Assembly: GCF_021602025.1 (NCBI RefSeq)
Contig: NZ_BQHW01000005.1
Location: 276,181 to 340,180 of the forward strand
DNA: 64,000 bases
Reading direction: 5' to 3'
Origin: Pseudomonas ceruminis
GTDB taxonomy: Bacteria; Pseudomonadota; Gammaproteobacteria; Pseudomonadales; Pseudomonadaceae
Part shown: in pieces, positions 1 through 11,028 of the stretch
Position numbering within the stretch: the first letter of the stretch is position 1
How the letters are laid out: the number at the start of each line of letters is the position of its first letter
Notes under the pieces: model-generated
What the model was told of the DNA's origin: nothing
What the model saw: only the letters and a program-made list of their open reading frames with translations
Database searches by the model: none
Program-made: the position numbers and the translations under genes

Positions 1-1
1 T

Positions 2-709
2 GCCCTGTGGCACCGTAGTGGCGATGGTTCGATGTCGCTGGCCGTAGGCTTCGACATCGTCATCGCCATGCCCTTGTCGTGGTTGCCGCTGATTTCCGAT
101 TACTCACGTTTCGCCCGCAGTGGCAAAGGTGTGTTCGGTGGCACTGTCCTGGGCTACTTCATTGGCAACACCTGGCTGATGAGCCTGGGTGTGGCTTACA
201 CCCTGGCCTTTGCGCCAGGTGGCGAGGTCAATGCGCTGTTGCTGGCCCTGGCGGGCGCCGGGATGGGGATTCCGCTGCTGCTGATCCTGCTGGACGAATC
301 GGAGAAGGCATTTGCCGATATCCATTCGGCGGCGGTTTCAAGCGGCTTGCTGGTACGCCTGAAAGTCGAACACCTGGCCTTGGCCATCGGCGTGCTGTGC
401 ACCCTGATCGCCTTGCTGGCGCCGCTGGCCCAGTACGAGAACTTCCTGCTGTTGATCGGTTCGGTGTTCGCGCCGCTGTTCGGTGTGGTGCTGATGGACC
501 ACTACGTGATCCGTCGCCGCCATGCCCCTGCGCGGGTAGCGGGCCTGCATTGGCAGGCCTTGCTGGCCTGGGCAGTGGGGGTGGCGGCCTATCACACCAT
601 CGCCGCGCAAGCACCGGAGCTGGGCGCCACGCTGCCAGCACTGTTGCTGGCAGGTGGGCTGCATGCGCTACTGAGCCTCAGCCGCGCCCGGGAAACAGCT
701 CGGGCTTGA
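2..709 (+). CDS. cytX: CytX-type hydroxymethylpyrimidine/cytosine permease, C-terminal part
   Basis: The reading frame is already open at the left edge of the window, so the N-terminus lies outside. The remaining ~235 residues are strongly hydrophobic with six or so membrane segments. They include the segment SWLPLISDYSRFAR, characteristic of the nucleobase:cation symporter-1 family (CodB/CytX). CytX proteins are thought to take up the thiamine precursor hydroxymethylpyrimidine across the inner membrane. In P. putida genomes the gene usually lies near thiC, which would be just upstream of this window (recalled order, not seen here). The 3' end overlaps the convergent lipoprotein gene by about 32 bp. 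A general cytosine or purine permease is the main alternative. Confidence 0.8.
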   Translation, partial: ALWHRSGDGSMSLAVGFDIVIAMPLSWLPLISDYSRFARSGKGVFGGTVLGYFIGNTWLMSLGVAYTLAFAPGGEVNALLLALAGAGMGIPLLLILLDESEKAFADIHSAAVSSGLLVRLKVEHLALAIGVLCTLIALLAPLAQYENFLLLIGSVFAPLFGVVLMDHYVIRRRHAPARVAGLHWQALLAWAVGVAAYHTIAAQAPELGATLPALLLAGGLHALLSLSRARETARA

Positions 710-1424
710 GCACGCCGTTCAGGCGCGGGTAGGGGATTTTCAGCTCCACGTGGCCCATGGAGTAGGGCGCGATGGCATAGACTTCATATTTGACCACTAC
801 GGCGCCGTACGTCAGGGCGATGTGCGGCGACCGCTTGAATGGCCAGGTCTTGACGAACTCGGCGTCCTTGTCCATGCCGACGCTGATCAGCCAGGCACGG
901 TGCGATTCTTCGACCGTCTTCCAGAACGTCTCTTCCTGGCCTGGCACCAGCATGTCCTGCAGGGTCAACACCTTGTCCTGCTTGCGCGAATAGTTGATGA
1001 ATGCGCGCCCAGGCATGCCGTGCGCGCCGCCGCTGTCGAGGTAACTGGATAACTCGATGATCACCAGCCCGTCATGCTGCTCGCGTACCTTGGCTTGCAG
1101 GTAGCTGCTGTTGCGTTTGTCGGCGTTGGCCAAGTATTGCTGCTCGTAGGCCTGCAAGGTGCTGGGCGCGGTGCCATGCTGATTGTCTTCGGTCAGCTGC
1201 AGCAGGCGTTTCTCGACGATACCGTCGAGCTTCGGCAGGGCAGGGAAGTGGACCGTGTCGATGTTCACCAATGGGCAGTCGGTTTCGCTGCATCCGGGTT
1301 TCACATGTTCCCAGGCGTCGCGTTTGACCTCGAGGGGCGCGCGGTAATTAGGGCTGAACAGGCTCTGGCAGGCACCCAGTGCCAGGGCCAGCACAGCCAC
1401 GGAAGTCAGTTTGACAAGTGTCAT
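678..1424 (-). CDS. DUF3298/RsiV-like lipoprotein
   Basis: 248 residues. The N-terminus is a lipoprotein signal: a hydrophobic stretch ends in the lipobox LGAC (Cys19), so the mature protein should be lipid-anchored in the envelope. The body fits the DUF4163/DUF3298 family, with the segment SSYLDSGGAHGMPG near the middle and a C-terminal part typical of DUF3298. Members of this family include RsiV, which binds lysozyme, but there is no sigma-factor gene here and no anti-sigma domain, so such a role cannot be assumed. It is transcribed alone, convergent with the cytX-like gene and divergent from nudF. Confidence 0.7.
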   Translation of the reverse strand: MTLVKLTSVAVLALALGACQSLFSPNYRAPLEVKRDAWEHVKPGCSETDCPLVNIDTVHFPALPKLDGIVEKRLLQLTEDNQHGTAPSTLQAYEQQYLANADKRNSSYLQAKVREQHDGLVIIELSSYLDSGGAHGMPGRAFINYSRKQDKVLTLQDMLVPGQEETFWKTVEESHRAWLISVGMDKDAEFVKTWPFKRSPHIALTYGAVVVKYEVYAIAPYSMGHVELKIPYPRLNGVLKPELFPGRG

Positions 1425-1608
1425 GATGATCCTTGCAGAACAGGGAAAGTCGGCCTTTGACCGTCTGCGCGGCCTTCAGTTCGCCACTAAGCTAACAGAG
1501 ACAGGACGCGCTGTCCCGACTGCGCGAACGGTTGCCGGAAAGGGGTGAAACAGGCAGGCGTGCAGAGTAGGATGGCGCGATGCGGTATCAGAGGTCATGA
1601 GGATTTCC

Positions 1609-2226
1609 ATGTCAGACACGTTCAATTCAGTGCCCAAGGGCTTCCAGATCATCGAGCGGGCCAATTGCTTCCAGGGCTTTTACAAGCTCGACAAGCTTCG
1701 CCTGCGCCATGAGCTTTTTGCCGGGGGCATGGGCCGGGAGATCAGCCGCGAACTGTTCGTGCGCCACGACGCCGTGTGTGTGCTGCCCTATGACCCTCAG
1801 CGTGATGAAGTGGTGCTGATCGAGCAGTTTCGCGTCGGTGCGCTGGGCAAAGCCGACAACCCGTGGCTGATCGAGATGGTCGCGGGGCTGATCGACAAGG
1901 ATGAACAGCCTGAAGAGGTGGCGCATCGTGAAGCCCAGGAGGAAGCCGGGCTGACCTTCAGCGCGCTGTGGCCGATGACCCGCTACTTCCCGTCGCCCGG
2001 CGGCAGCGATGAGTACGTTCACCTGTTCCTTGGTCGCTGCAGCAGCGAAGGCGCCGGCGGCCTGCACGGTCTGGAAGAAGAGGGCGAGGACATCCGCGTG
2101 CGTGTCTGGTCGTTCGAGGATGCCTTGCACGCTGTGCGCGATGGGCGCATCTGCAATGCGGCGACCATCATCGGCTTGCAATGGCTGGCGCTCAACAGAG
2201 ATGAAGTTCGAGGTATGTGGAAGTGA
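1609..2226 (+). CDS. nudF: ADP-ribose pyrophosphatase (Nudix)
   Basis: 205 residues. It hydrolyses ADP-ribose to AMP and ribose 5-phosphate, limiting free ADP-ribose in the cytoplasm. The Nudix box is intact: G-x5-E-x7-REAQEEAGL at about residues 100-122. The upstream part (VLIEQFRVGAL) and downstream YFPSPGGSDE are typical of the NudF branch. I chose the ATG at 1609 because AGGA lies 6 nt upstream; an in-frame ATG at 1597 is less well placed. The gene starts a co-directional group with the DUF1249 gene and cpdA, as in other gammaproteobacteria (nudF-yqiB-cpdA-yqiA-parE). Confidence 0.93.
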   Translation: MSDTFNSVPKGFQIIERANCFQGFYKLDKLRLRHELFAGGMGREISRELFVRHDAVCVLPYDPQRDEVVLIEQFRVGALGKADNPWLIEMVAGLIDKDEQPEEVAHREAQEEAGLTFSALWPMTRYFPSPGGSDEYVHLFLGRCSSEGAGGLHGLEEEGEDIRVRVWSFEDALHAVRDGRICNAATIIGLQWLALNRDEVRGMWK

Positions 2227-2669
2227 ACCTGCTGCGTGAGCGTTATCGCGTCGATCTGGCCGGGCTGCAAGCAGCCTGCGAGGCCAACTACGCCCGGCTC
2301 ATGCGGCTGTTGCCAGACATGCGCACTACCCAAAGCTCGCGGCGCATCGGCATGACCCAGGGCGACCAGATGCTGGGTGTGCTGGTACTTGATGTGGTGC
2401 TGGCCTGCCCGTACACCACCACCCTGCGGGTTCGCCAGGAGCACAGTCTACCCTGGCTGCCGGTGCCGCACCTTGAAGTGCAGGTTTATCACGATGCGCG
2501 CATGGCCGAAGTGGTCAGTGCCGAGCATACCCGGCGCCTGCGCAGCATCTATCCGTACCCCAACGAGGCCATGCACCAGCCCGATGAAAAGGCCCAGCTC
2601 AACCTGTTCCTCGGCGAATGGCTGAGCCACTGCCTGGCCTGCGGTCACGAACTGGCAAGTGTGCGCTGA
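2217..2669 (+). CDS. DUF1249 protein (YqiB family)
   Basis: 150 residues, cytoplasmic, no signal peptide or membrane segment. The segments YARLMRLLP and IYPYPNEAMHQPDEKAQLNLFL are hallmarks of the DUF1249/YqiB family, whose biochemical role is not known. The GTG start at 2217 lies inside the end of nudF (10-bp overlap), so translation is probably coupled. A second GTG at 2223 is an alternative start with better spacing from AGG at 2211. Its conserved place between nudF and cpdA is the only functional hint. Confidence 0.85.
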   Translation: MEVNLLRERYRVDLAGLQAACEANYARLMRLLPDMRTTQSSRRIGMTQGDQMLGVLVLDVVLACPYTTTLRVRQEHSLPWLPVPHLEVQVYHDARMAEVVSAEHTRRLRSIYPYPNEAMHQPDEKAQLNLFLGEWLSHCLACGHELASVR

Positions 2670-2754
2670 AATGTGATGCCGGTCGGTTTCGAGTGTTTGC
2701 TCGCAACCATTCCCCCGCCATAATTCATGCTGAATCCGCATGAGGAGACGGCCG

Positions 2755-3558
2755 GTGCCGCACCCATCCCCATCCCAGGCACCCGTCTACGTGGTGCAAT
2801 TGACCGACCCGCACCTGTTCGCCGACCCCGCAGGCACGCTGCTGGGCCTCAAGACTCGCGACAGCCTGCGCCACGTGATCGCTCAGGTGCGTCGCGAGCA
2901 ACCGCGCATCGACCTGCTGTTGTGCACGGGCGATCTGTCACAGGATGGCAGTGTCGCGTCGTATCAGGCGTTCCGCGCGCTGACCAGCGAGTTCGCCGCG
3001 CCGGCGCGCTGGTTGCCGGGTAACCACGATGAAGCCAAGGTGATGGCCGTGGTGGCGCCCGAGCTGGTGCAGGCGGTCACCGACATTGGCCAATGGCGGG
3101 TGGTGATGCTCAATTCTGCGGTGCCGGGGGCGACCCATGGGCAGCTTGAGCAAGACCAGTTGCAGCTACTCAACGACGCCCTGCAGTCAGCGGGCGAGCG
3201 CCATTGCCTGGTGTGCTGTCACCATCAGCCGGTGGACATCGGCTGTGCCTGGATTGCGCCGATCGGCTTGCGCAATGGCGCTGAACTGCTGCAGCGGTTG
3301 AAGGGTTATCCACAGGTCAAGGCACTGCTCTGGGGGCATATTCATCAGGAATGGGACGAGCTGCGTGATGGCGTGCGCCTGCTGGCTACGCCCTCGACCT
3401 GCATCCAGTTCGCGGCGCGCAGCGAAGACTTCAGGGTGAGCGAGGAGCAACCGGGGTATCGCTGGCTGCGTCTGCACCCCGACGGGCGGGTGGAGACCGG
3501 GGTGGAGCGGGCCCGGGACTTCGAGGTGAGGCTCGACTTCGACAGCCCAGGCTACTAG
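2755..3558 (+). CDS. cpdA: 3',5'-cyclic-AMP phosphodiesterase
   Basis: About 267 residues. It is a calcineurin-type metallophosphoesterase that hydrolyses cAMP and so tunes Crp/Vfr-type signalling. The metal-binding motifs are all present in order: D-x-H in LTDPHLF, GDLSQDG, GNHDE, the CCHHQP segment and GHIHQEWD. I chose the GTG at 2755 because GAGGAGA lies directly upstream at 2742-2748; an ATG at 2740 would add five residues but overlaps that ribosome-binding site. It precedes yqiA and parE in the conserved cluster order. Confidence 0.9.
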   Translation: MPHPSPSQAPVYVVQLTDPHLFADPAGTLLGLKTRDSLRHVIAQVRREQPRIDLLLCTGDLSQDGSVASYQAFRALTSEFAAPARWLPGNHDEAKVMAVVAPELVQAVTDIGQWRVVMLNSAVPGATHGQLEQDQLQLLNDALQSAGERHCLVCCHHQPVDIGCAWIAPIGLRNGAELLQRLKGYPQVKALLWGHIHQEWDELRDGVRLLATPSTCIQFAARSEDFRVSEEQPGYRWLRLHPDGRVETGVERARDFEVRLDFDSPGY

Positions 3559-3715
3559 CCGCAGGCAGTTATCCGCGGGCGGGGGTTGAGCTGCTGGCAA
3601 CTTGAAGAAATTGTTGCGAAACCCCCGTCGCTGCGCCAAAACACGGCGAACACGCTACACTGCGCATCCCTGCGCCTGCACCATCGGGCGCGAAGCCAAA
3701 GATTCCGGGGGCAGC

Positions 3716-4324
3716 ATGTCGGGTTCAATCCTCTATATCCATGGCTTCAACAGCTCGCCGCTTTCGACCAAGGCGCGCCAGCTCGAGGCCGTGATGCAGC
3801 AGCTAGGGCTGTCGGCTCAGTTGCGCGTTCCCGCCTTGCACCATCACCCACGCCAGGCCATCGCGCAGCTCGAAGCCGCCATCGCCGAGCTAGGTGCCCC
3901 CCTGCTGGTCGGCAGTTCGCTCGGCGGCTACTATGCCACCTATCTGGCCGAGCGCCACGGCTTGAAGGCCCTGTTGGTCAACCCTGCGGTAACCCCGCAC
4001 AAACGCTTCGACGGCTACCTGGGCACCCAGCGCAACCATTACACCGATGAAACCTGGGAGCTGACACACGACCACGTGCAGGCGCTGGCCGAGCTGGAAG
4101 TCCCGGCACCCGAGGCTCCAGGCCGCTATCAGGTGTGGTTGCAGACCGCCGATGAAACCCTGGATTATCGCCACGCCGAGCGCTTTTACCGTGCCTGTGC
4201 CTTGCGTATCCAGGCCGGTGGTGACCACAGTTACCAAGGCTTTGCCGAGCAGATGCCGGCGCTGCTTGCCTTTGCCGGGATTGCCCGCGGGCAATATGCG
4301 GCGCTCGATTTTTCTGTATTTTGA
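3716..4324 (+). CDS. yqiA: YqiA-type alpha/beta-fold esterase
   Basis: 202 residues. It belongs to the UPF0227/YqiA family of small cytoplasmic alpha/beta hydrolases, which act on short acyl esters in vitro. Visible features are the N-terminal strand SILYIHGFNSSP (oxyanion region), the nucleophile elbow VGSSLGGYYATYLAE with Ser, and the late GGDHSYQGF segment with the catalytic His. The ATG at 3716 matches the family N-terminus; the upstream open frame back to 3602 looks non-coding. Its natural substrate is not known. It ends just upstream of parE. Confidence 0.88.
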   Translation: MSGSILYIHGFNSSPLSTKARQLEAVMQQLGLSAQLRVPALHHHPRQAIAQLEAAIAELGAPLLVGSSLGGYYATYLAERHGLKALLVNPAVTPHKRFDGYLGTQRNHYTDETWELTHDHVQALAELEVPAPEAPGRYQVWLQTADETLDYRHAERFYRACALRIQAGGDHSYQGFAEQMPALLAFAGIARGQYAALDFSVF

Positions 4325-4360
4325 TCTTTTTTGCATTCACCAGACTGACGACGAGAACCC

Positions 4361-6265
4361 ATGGCCAATCCCAGCGCTAGCGCCTATAACGCAGACGCCA
4401 TCGAAGTCCTCTCGGGCCTTGACCCGGTCCGCAAGCGGCCGGGCATGTACACCGATACCAGCCGGCCCAACCACCTGGCCCAGGAAGTCATCGACAACAG
4501 TGTCGACGAAGCCCTGGCGGGCCACGCCCGTTCGGTGCAGGTCATTCTCCACGCCGACCATTCGCTGGAGGTCAGCGACGATGGCCGCGGCATGCCGGTG
4601 GATATCCACCCCGAAGAGGGTGTGTCCGGGGTCGAGCTGATCCTCACCAAGCTGCACGCTGGCGGCAAGTTCTCTAACAAGAACTACCAGTTTTCAGGCG
4701 GCCTGCACGGTGTGGGCATCTCGGTGGTCAACGCCCTGTCGACCCAGGTGCGGGTGCGCGTCAAGCGCGACGGCAATGAGTACCAGATGACCTTCGCCGA
4801 TGGCTTCAAGGCCAGCGAGCTGGAGGTGGTGGGCAGCGTCGGCAAGCGCAACACCGGCACCAGCGTGTACTTCAGCCCTGATCCGAAGTACTTCGATTCG
4901 CCGAAGTTTTCCATCAGCCGCCTCAAGCACGTGCTCAAGGCCAAGGCCGTATTGTGCCCGGGCCTGCTGGTCAGCTTCGAGGACAAGGCCAGCGGCGAGA
5001 AGGTCGAGTGGCACTACGAGGATGGCCTGCGCTCCTACCTGGTGGACTCGGTCAGCGAGTTCCAGCGCCTGCCGGACGAGCCGTTCTGCGGCAGCCTGGC
5101 CGGCAACAAGGAAGCCGTGGACTGGGCCTTGCTGTGGCTGCCCGAAGGCGGTGACAGTGTTCAGGAAAGCTACGTCAACCTGATCCCCACCGCCCAGGGC
5201 GGCACCCACGTCAACGGCCTGCGCCAGGGCCTGCTCGATGCCATGCGCGAGTTCTGCGAGTTCCGCAACCTGCTGCCGCGCGGGGTCAAGCTGGCACCGG
5301 AAGACGTGTGGGAGCGTATTACCTTCGTCCTGTCGATGAAGATGCAGGAACCGCAGTTCTCCGGGCAGACCAAGGAGCGCCTGTCCTCGCGCGAGGCTGC
5401 GGCGTTCGTTTCCGGCGTGGTCAAGGACGCCTTCAGCCTGTGGCTCAATGCGCACCCTGAGCTAGGTATGCAATTGGCCGAACTGGCCATCAGCAATGCC
5501 GGCCGTCGCCTCAAGGCGAGCAAGAAGGTCGAGCGCAAGCGTATTACCCAAGGCCCGGCATTGCCCGGCAAGTTGGCCGACTGTGCCGGCCAGGACCCGA
5601 TGCGCGCCGAGCTGTTCCTGGTCGAGGGCGATTCTGCCGGTGGCTCGGCCAAGCAGGCGCGGGACAAGGAGTTCCAGGCGATCCTGCCGCTGCGCGGCAA
5701 GATCCTCAACACCTGGGAAGTGGACGGCGGCGAAGTCCTGGCCAGCCAGGAAGTGCACAACATCGCCGTAGCCATTGGCGTGGACCCCGGTGCCGCCGAT
5801 TTGTCGCAACTGCGCTATGGCAAGATCTGCATCCTCGCCGACGCCGACTCCGACGGCCTGCATATCGCCACCTTGCTGTGCGCCTTGTTCGTCCAGCATT
5901 TCCGCCCGCTGGTCGAGGCCGGCCATGTGTACGTCGCCATGCCGCCGCTGTATCGCATCGACCTGGGCAAGGAGATCTACTACGCCCTCGACGAGGCCGA
6001 GCGGGACGGTATCCTCGACCGTCTGGTGGCCGAGAAGAAGCGCGGCAAGCCGCAGGTGACGCGATTCAAGGGCCTGGGTGAAATGAACCCGCCACAACTG
6101 CGCGAAACCACCATGGACCCGAACACGCGGCGCCTGGTGCAGCTGACCCTGGACGACCTGCAAGGCACCACTGAAATCATGGATATGCTGCTGGCCAAGA
6201 AGCGCGCTGGCGACCGCAAGAGCTGGCTGGAGACCAAAGGCAACCTCGCCGAGGTCCTGGTTTGA
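4361..6265 (+). CDS. parE: DNA topoisomerase IV subunit B
   Basis: 634 residues. It is the ATPase subunit of topoisomerase IV, which with ParC unlinks replicated chromosomes. The GHKL ATP-binding motifs are seen early (EVIDNSVDEA, DDGRGMP, GLHGVGISVVNA), followed by the transducer domain and the TOPRIM domain with EGDSAGGSAKQ and the acidic DADSDGLHI. The length is normal for ParE. It lies on the same strand as parC, with two small genes for exported proteins between them, and its stop overlaps the next start by 4 nt. Confidence 0.97.
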   Translation: MANPSASAYNADAIEVLSGLDPVRKRPGMYTDTSRPNHLAQEVIDNSVDEALAGHARSVQVILHADHSLEVSDDGRGMPVDIHPEEGVSGVELILTKLHAGGKFSNKNYQFSGGLHGVGISVVNALSTQVRVRVKRDGNEYQMTFADGFKASELEVVGSVGKRNTGTSVYFSPDPKYFDSPKFSISRLKHVLKAKAVLCPGLLVSFEDKASGEKVEWHYEDGLRSYLVDSVSEFQRLPDEPFCGSLAGNKEAVDWALLWLPEGGDSVQESYVNLIPTAQGGTHVNGLRQGLLDAMREFCEFRNLLPRGVKLAPEDVWERITFVLSMKMQEPQFSGQTKERLSSREAAAFVSGVVKDAFSLWLNAHPELGMQLAELAISNAGRRLKASKKVERKRITQGPALPGKLADCAGQDPMRAELFLVEGDSAGGSAKQARDKEFQAILPLRGKILNTWEVDGGEVLASQEVHNIAVAIGVDPGAADLSQLRYGKICILADADSDGLHIATLLCALFVQHFRPLVEAGHVYVAMPPLYRIDLGKEIYYALDEAERDGILDRLVAEKKRGKPQVTRFKGLGEMNPPQLRETTMDPNTRRLVQLTLDDLQGTTEIMDMLLAKKRAGDRKSWLETKGNLAEVLV

Positions 6266-7244
6266 TTCGTCTGTTCGCCGCCGCGTTTCTCGCGTTGGTT
6301 GCCCTGCCGAGCCTGGCAGGCAACTGGCCCGAGCTGAAACTGGCTTCAGAGCATCCGGTCGACGGCATGCGCGGTGGCAACCTCTCGGGGCTGGCCATGT
6401 GCCGCGGAGCCCTGTGGGGTGTTTCCGACCGTGATGACGACCGTATCTACCGTTTCGACCAGCAAGCGACGACATGGCGCGCGCAGCCGCTGACGTTCAC
6501 CCCGCCACCGGTACCGGAGAGCGGCTTGCCCTGGGGCCTTAAGGTGCGCAACTGGGCGGCGTCGTACATCCGCGGTGGCGAGCTGGATTACGAAGGCATC
6601 ACCTGCGATCAGGCCGGTAACTTCTATCTGGTCAGCGAGGCCCATGCGGCGGTGCTGCAACTGCCGGTCGAAGGCGAGCCCGACTGGCTGAAAATCGACC
6701 CGGCCATGGTGCGCCAGGCCCGTGGCAGTGGCATGCTGCTGCACTTCAATGCCTTGTTCGAAGGTCTTGCGATCAACCCGGCAGGTGATCGCCTGTGGCT
6801 GGCCGCCGAGCGCGAGCGTCGCGGTCTGGTGGCCATCGAGCGGCAGCAGTCGGTGTGGACCTGTGGGCGCAGTTGCGTCCTGCTGAGCGAGGCTGGCGTC
6901 GAGATGCAGCCGCCACAGATGCCCAATGCCCGTGCGCTTTCGCGTGATTTCGCCGACCTGGCCTGGTTCGAGGGCAAGCTGTTCACGCTCGAGCGCAACG
7001 CCTTCCGCGTCTGCCGTCGTGATGCCGACAGCGGCAAGGTCGAGCGCTGCTGGTCGTTCGCCGCAGAAGCTCTGGTCCCTGAGCGCCGCTACGATCAGCC
7101 GTTCGGCCTGGCAGAAGCCCTGGTGATCGATGCCAAGGGTGCCTGGATTGGTATCGACAACAACAACGGTGACCGCGCCGATGGTGAAGGCCGGCCGATC
7201 GTCTGGCGCTTCGAGGCACCGGAAGGTGGCTGGAGTGCCAGGCC

Positions 7245-7248
<4 letters not shown>
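6262..7248 (+). CDS. Exported esterase-like/phytase-like beta-propeller protein
   Basis: 328 residues beginning with a TTG that overlaps the parE stop (TTGA). A signal peptide is clear (hydrophobic residues 3-18, cleavage likely after SLAG), so the product should be periplasmic. Segments such as GGNLSGLAM, ELDYEGITCD, NALFEGLAINP and GAWIGIDNNNGDR fit the 'esterase-like activity of phytase' family (phytase-like propeller). The name comes from fold similarity; no activity can be read from the sequence. Tight coupling to parE is a conserved pseudomonad arrangement and says little about topoisomerase function. Confidence 0.72.
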
Positions 7249-10032
<2,784 letters not shown>

Positions 10033-10207
10033 TGTTGTGAAATGTCTGGGGCGGCAATTTCAACGCCGTTCCAGGCAGAAATGCTGGAGTCGGACCGACA
10101 TTTCGCGGATGATAGTGCCCCTGCGGTGCCAGCGTGGCTGTGTGCCCGATTGAATTTATATCAGTATCACTGCGGTAAGCCTGGTGGCGACCGCCTGGAT
10201 GGGATGA

Positions 10208-10918
10208 ATGAAATTTCTGCGCCTTCCATTTGCGCTGTTGATGACGGGCTTGCTAGGGCTGGGTGGGTGCAGCATGCATCAGCCGGTTGCCCTGTATCAG
10301 CTCGACAGCGGTGATCCTGGCCAGCCTTCACAGAGTGCAGGCATGGCCGTGGTGCTCGGCCCGGTGTCGGTCGCCGATTACTTGCAGCGCGAAACATTCT
10401 TGCAACGTCAAGCCGATGGTAGCCTGAGTTCGGCGACCGACGGTCGTTGGGCCGGCAGCCTGTCGGCGGATATCGACCAGTTGCTGGTACGCCAACTCGC
10501 CTGGCGCCTGGACAGCCAGCGCGTGGTGCTGGCGCCGGCCAGCACCGGCTTCTCGCCTGATGTGCAGGTATTGCTGTCGATCACCCGCCTGGATTCCGGC
10601 AAGAACCAGCCGGCGATTCTAGACGCCCAATGGCGTTTGCTCGATCGTCGCGGCAATGTCCGTGACAACCGTATCGTTCACCTCGAGCAGCAGCACGAGG
10701 GGACCGAGTCTTCGCAAGTGCAGGCCCAAGGCCAATTGCTGCAGAAGCTGGCAGAGCAACTGAGCACGGCGGTCAAGCCACTGGCTAATCAGCCGGCGGT
10801 TGCCGAAGAGGCACCCAAGCGGCCCGCCGCTCCGGTACAGGTCAAAAAAGAGCCAGAGAAGTCGAAGATCCCCATGGCTTCGCCGATTCGCACAGATATG
10901 GAAGTCTATCGGTTCTGA
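10208..10918 (+). CDS. PqiC/YmbA-family outer-membrane lipoprotein
   Basis: 236 residues. The signal peptide ends in a lipobox (LGGC, Cys21). The segments VALYQLDSG, VVLGPVSVADYL, WAGSLSADIDQLLVRQL and SQRVVLAP match the ABC-type transport auxiliary lipoprotein family (PqiC). The E. coli member works with PqiAB in lipid trafficking between membranes. No pqiA or pqiB gene lies nearby, so this one stands alone and its partner is unknown. A low-complexity Lys/Glu/Pro/Ala tail follows the domain (from about residue 198). A strong terminator follows directly. Confidence 0.75.
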   Translation: MKFLRLPFALLMTGLLGLGGCSMHQPVALYQLDSGDPGQPSQSAGMAVVLGPVSVADYLQRETFLQRQADGSLSSATDGRWAGSLSADIDQLLVRQLAWRLDSQRVVLAPASTGFSPDVQVLLSITRLDSGKNQPAILDAQWRLLDRRGNVRDNRIVHLEQQHEGTESSQVQAQGQLLQKLAEQLSTAVKPLANQPAVAEEAPKRPAAPVQVKKEPEKSKIPMASPIRTDMEVYRF

Positions 10919-10934
10919 TGGTTCCGCCAGGCGC

Positions 10935-10964
10935 AAAAAAGCCCGCACATGTGCGGGCTTTTTT
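10935..10964 (+). terminator. Rho-independent terminator after the PqiC-like gene
   Basis: A perfect palindrome, GCCCGC-ACATGT-GCGGGC, is flanked by six A on the left and six T on the right. The symmetry means it could stop transcription from either side. The convergent gene downstream ends at 11029. Confidence 0.92.
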
Positions 10965-11028
10965 GTGGGGCTTGTCCCGTCCTGAAGTTAGCGGACAGCC
11001 TGCAGGAGCAGGTTGACCCGCCTAAGTA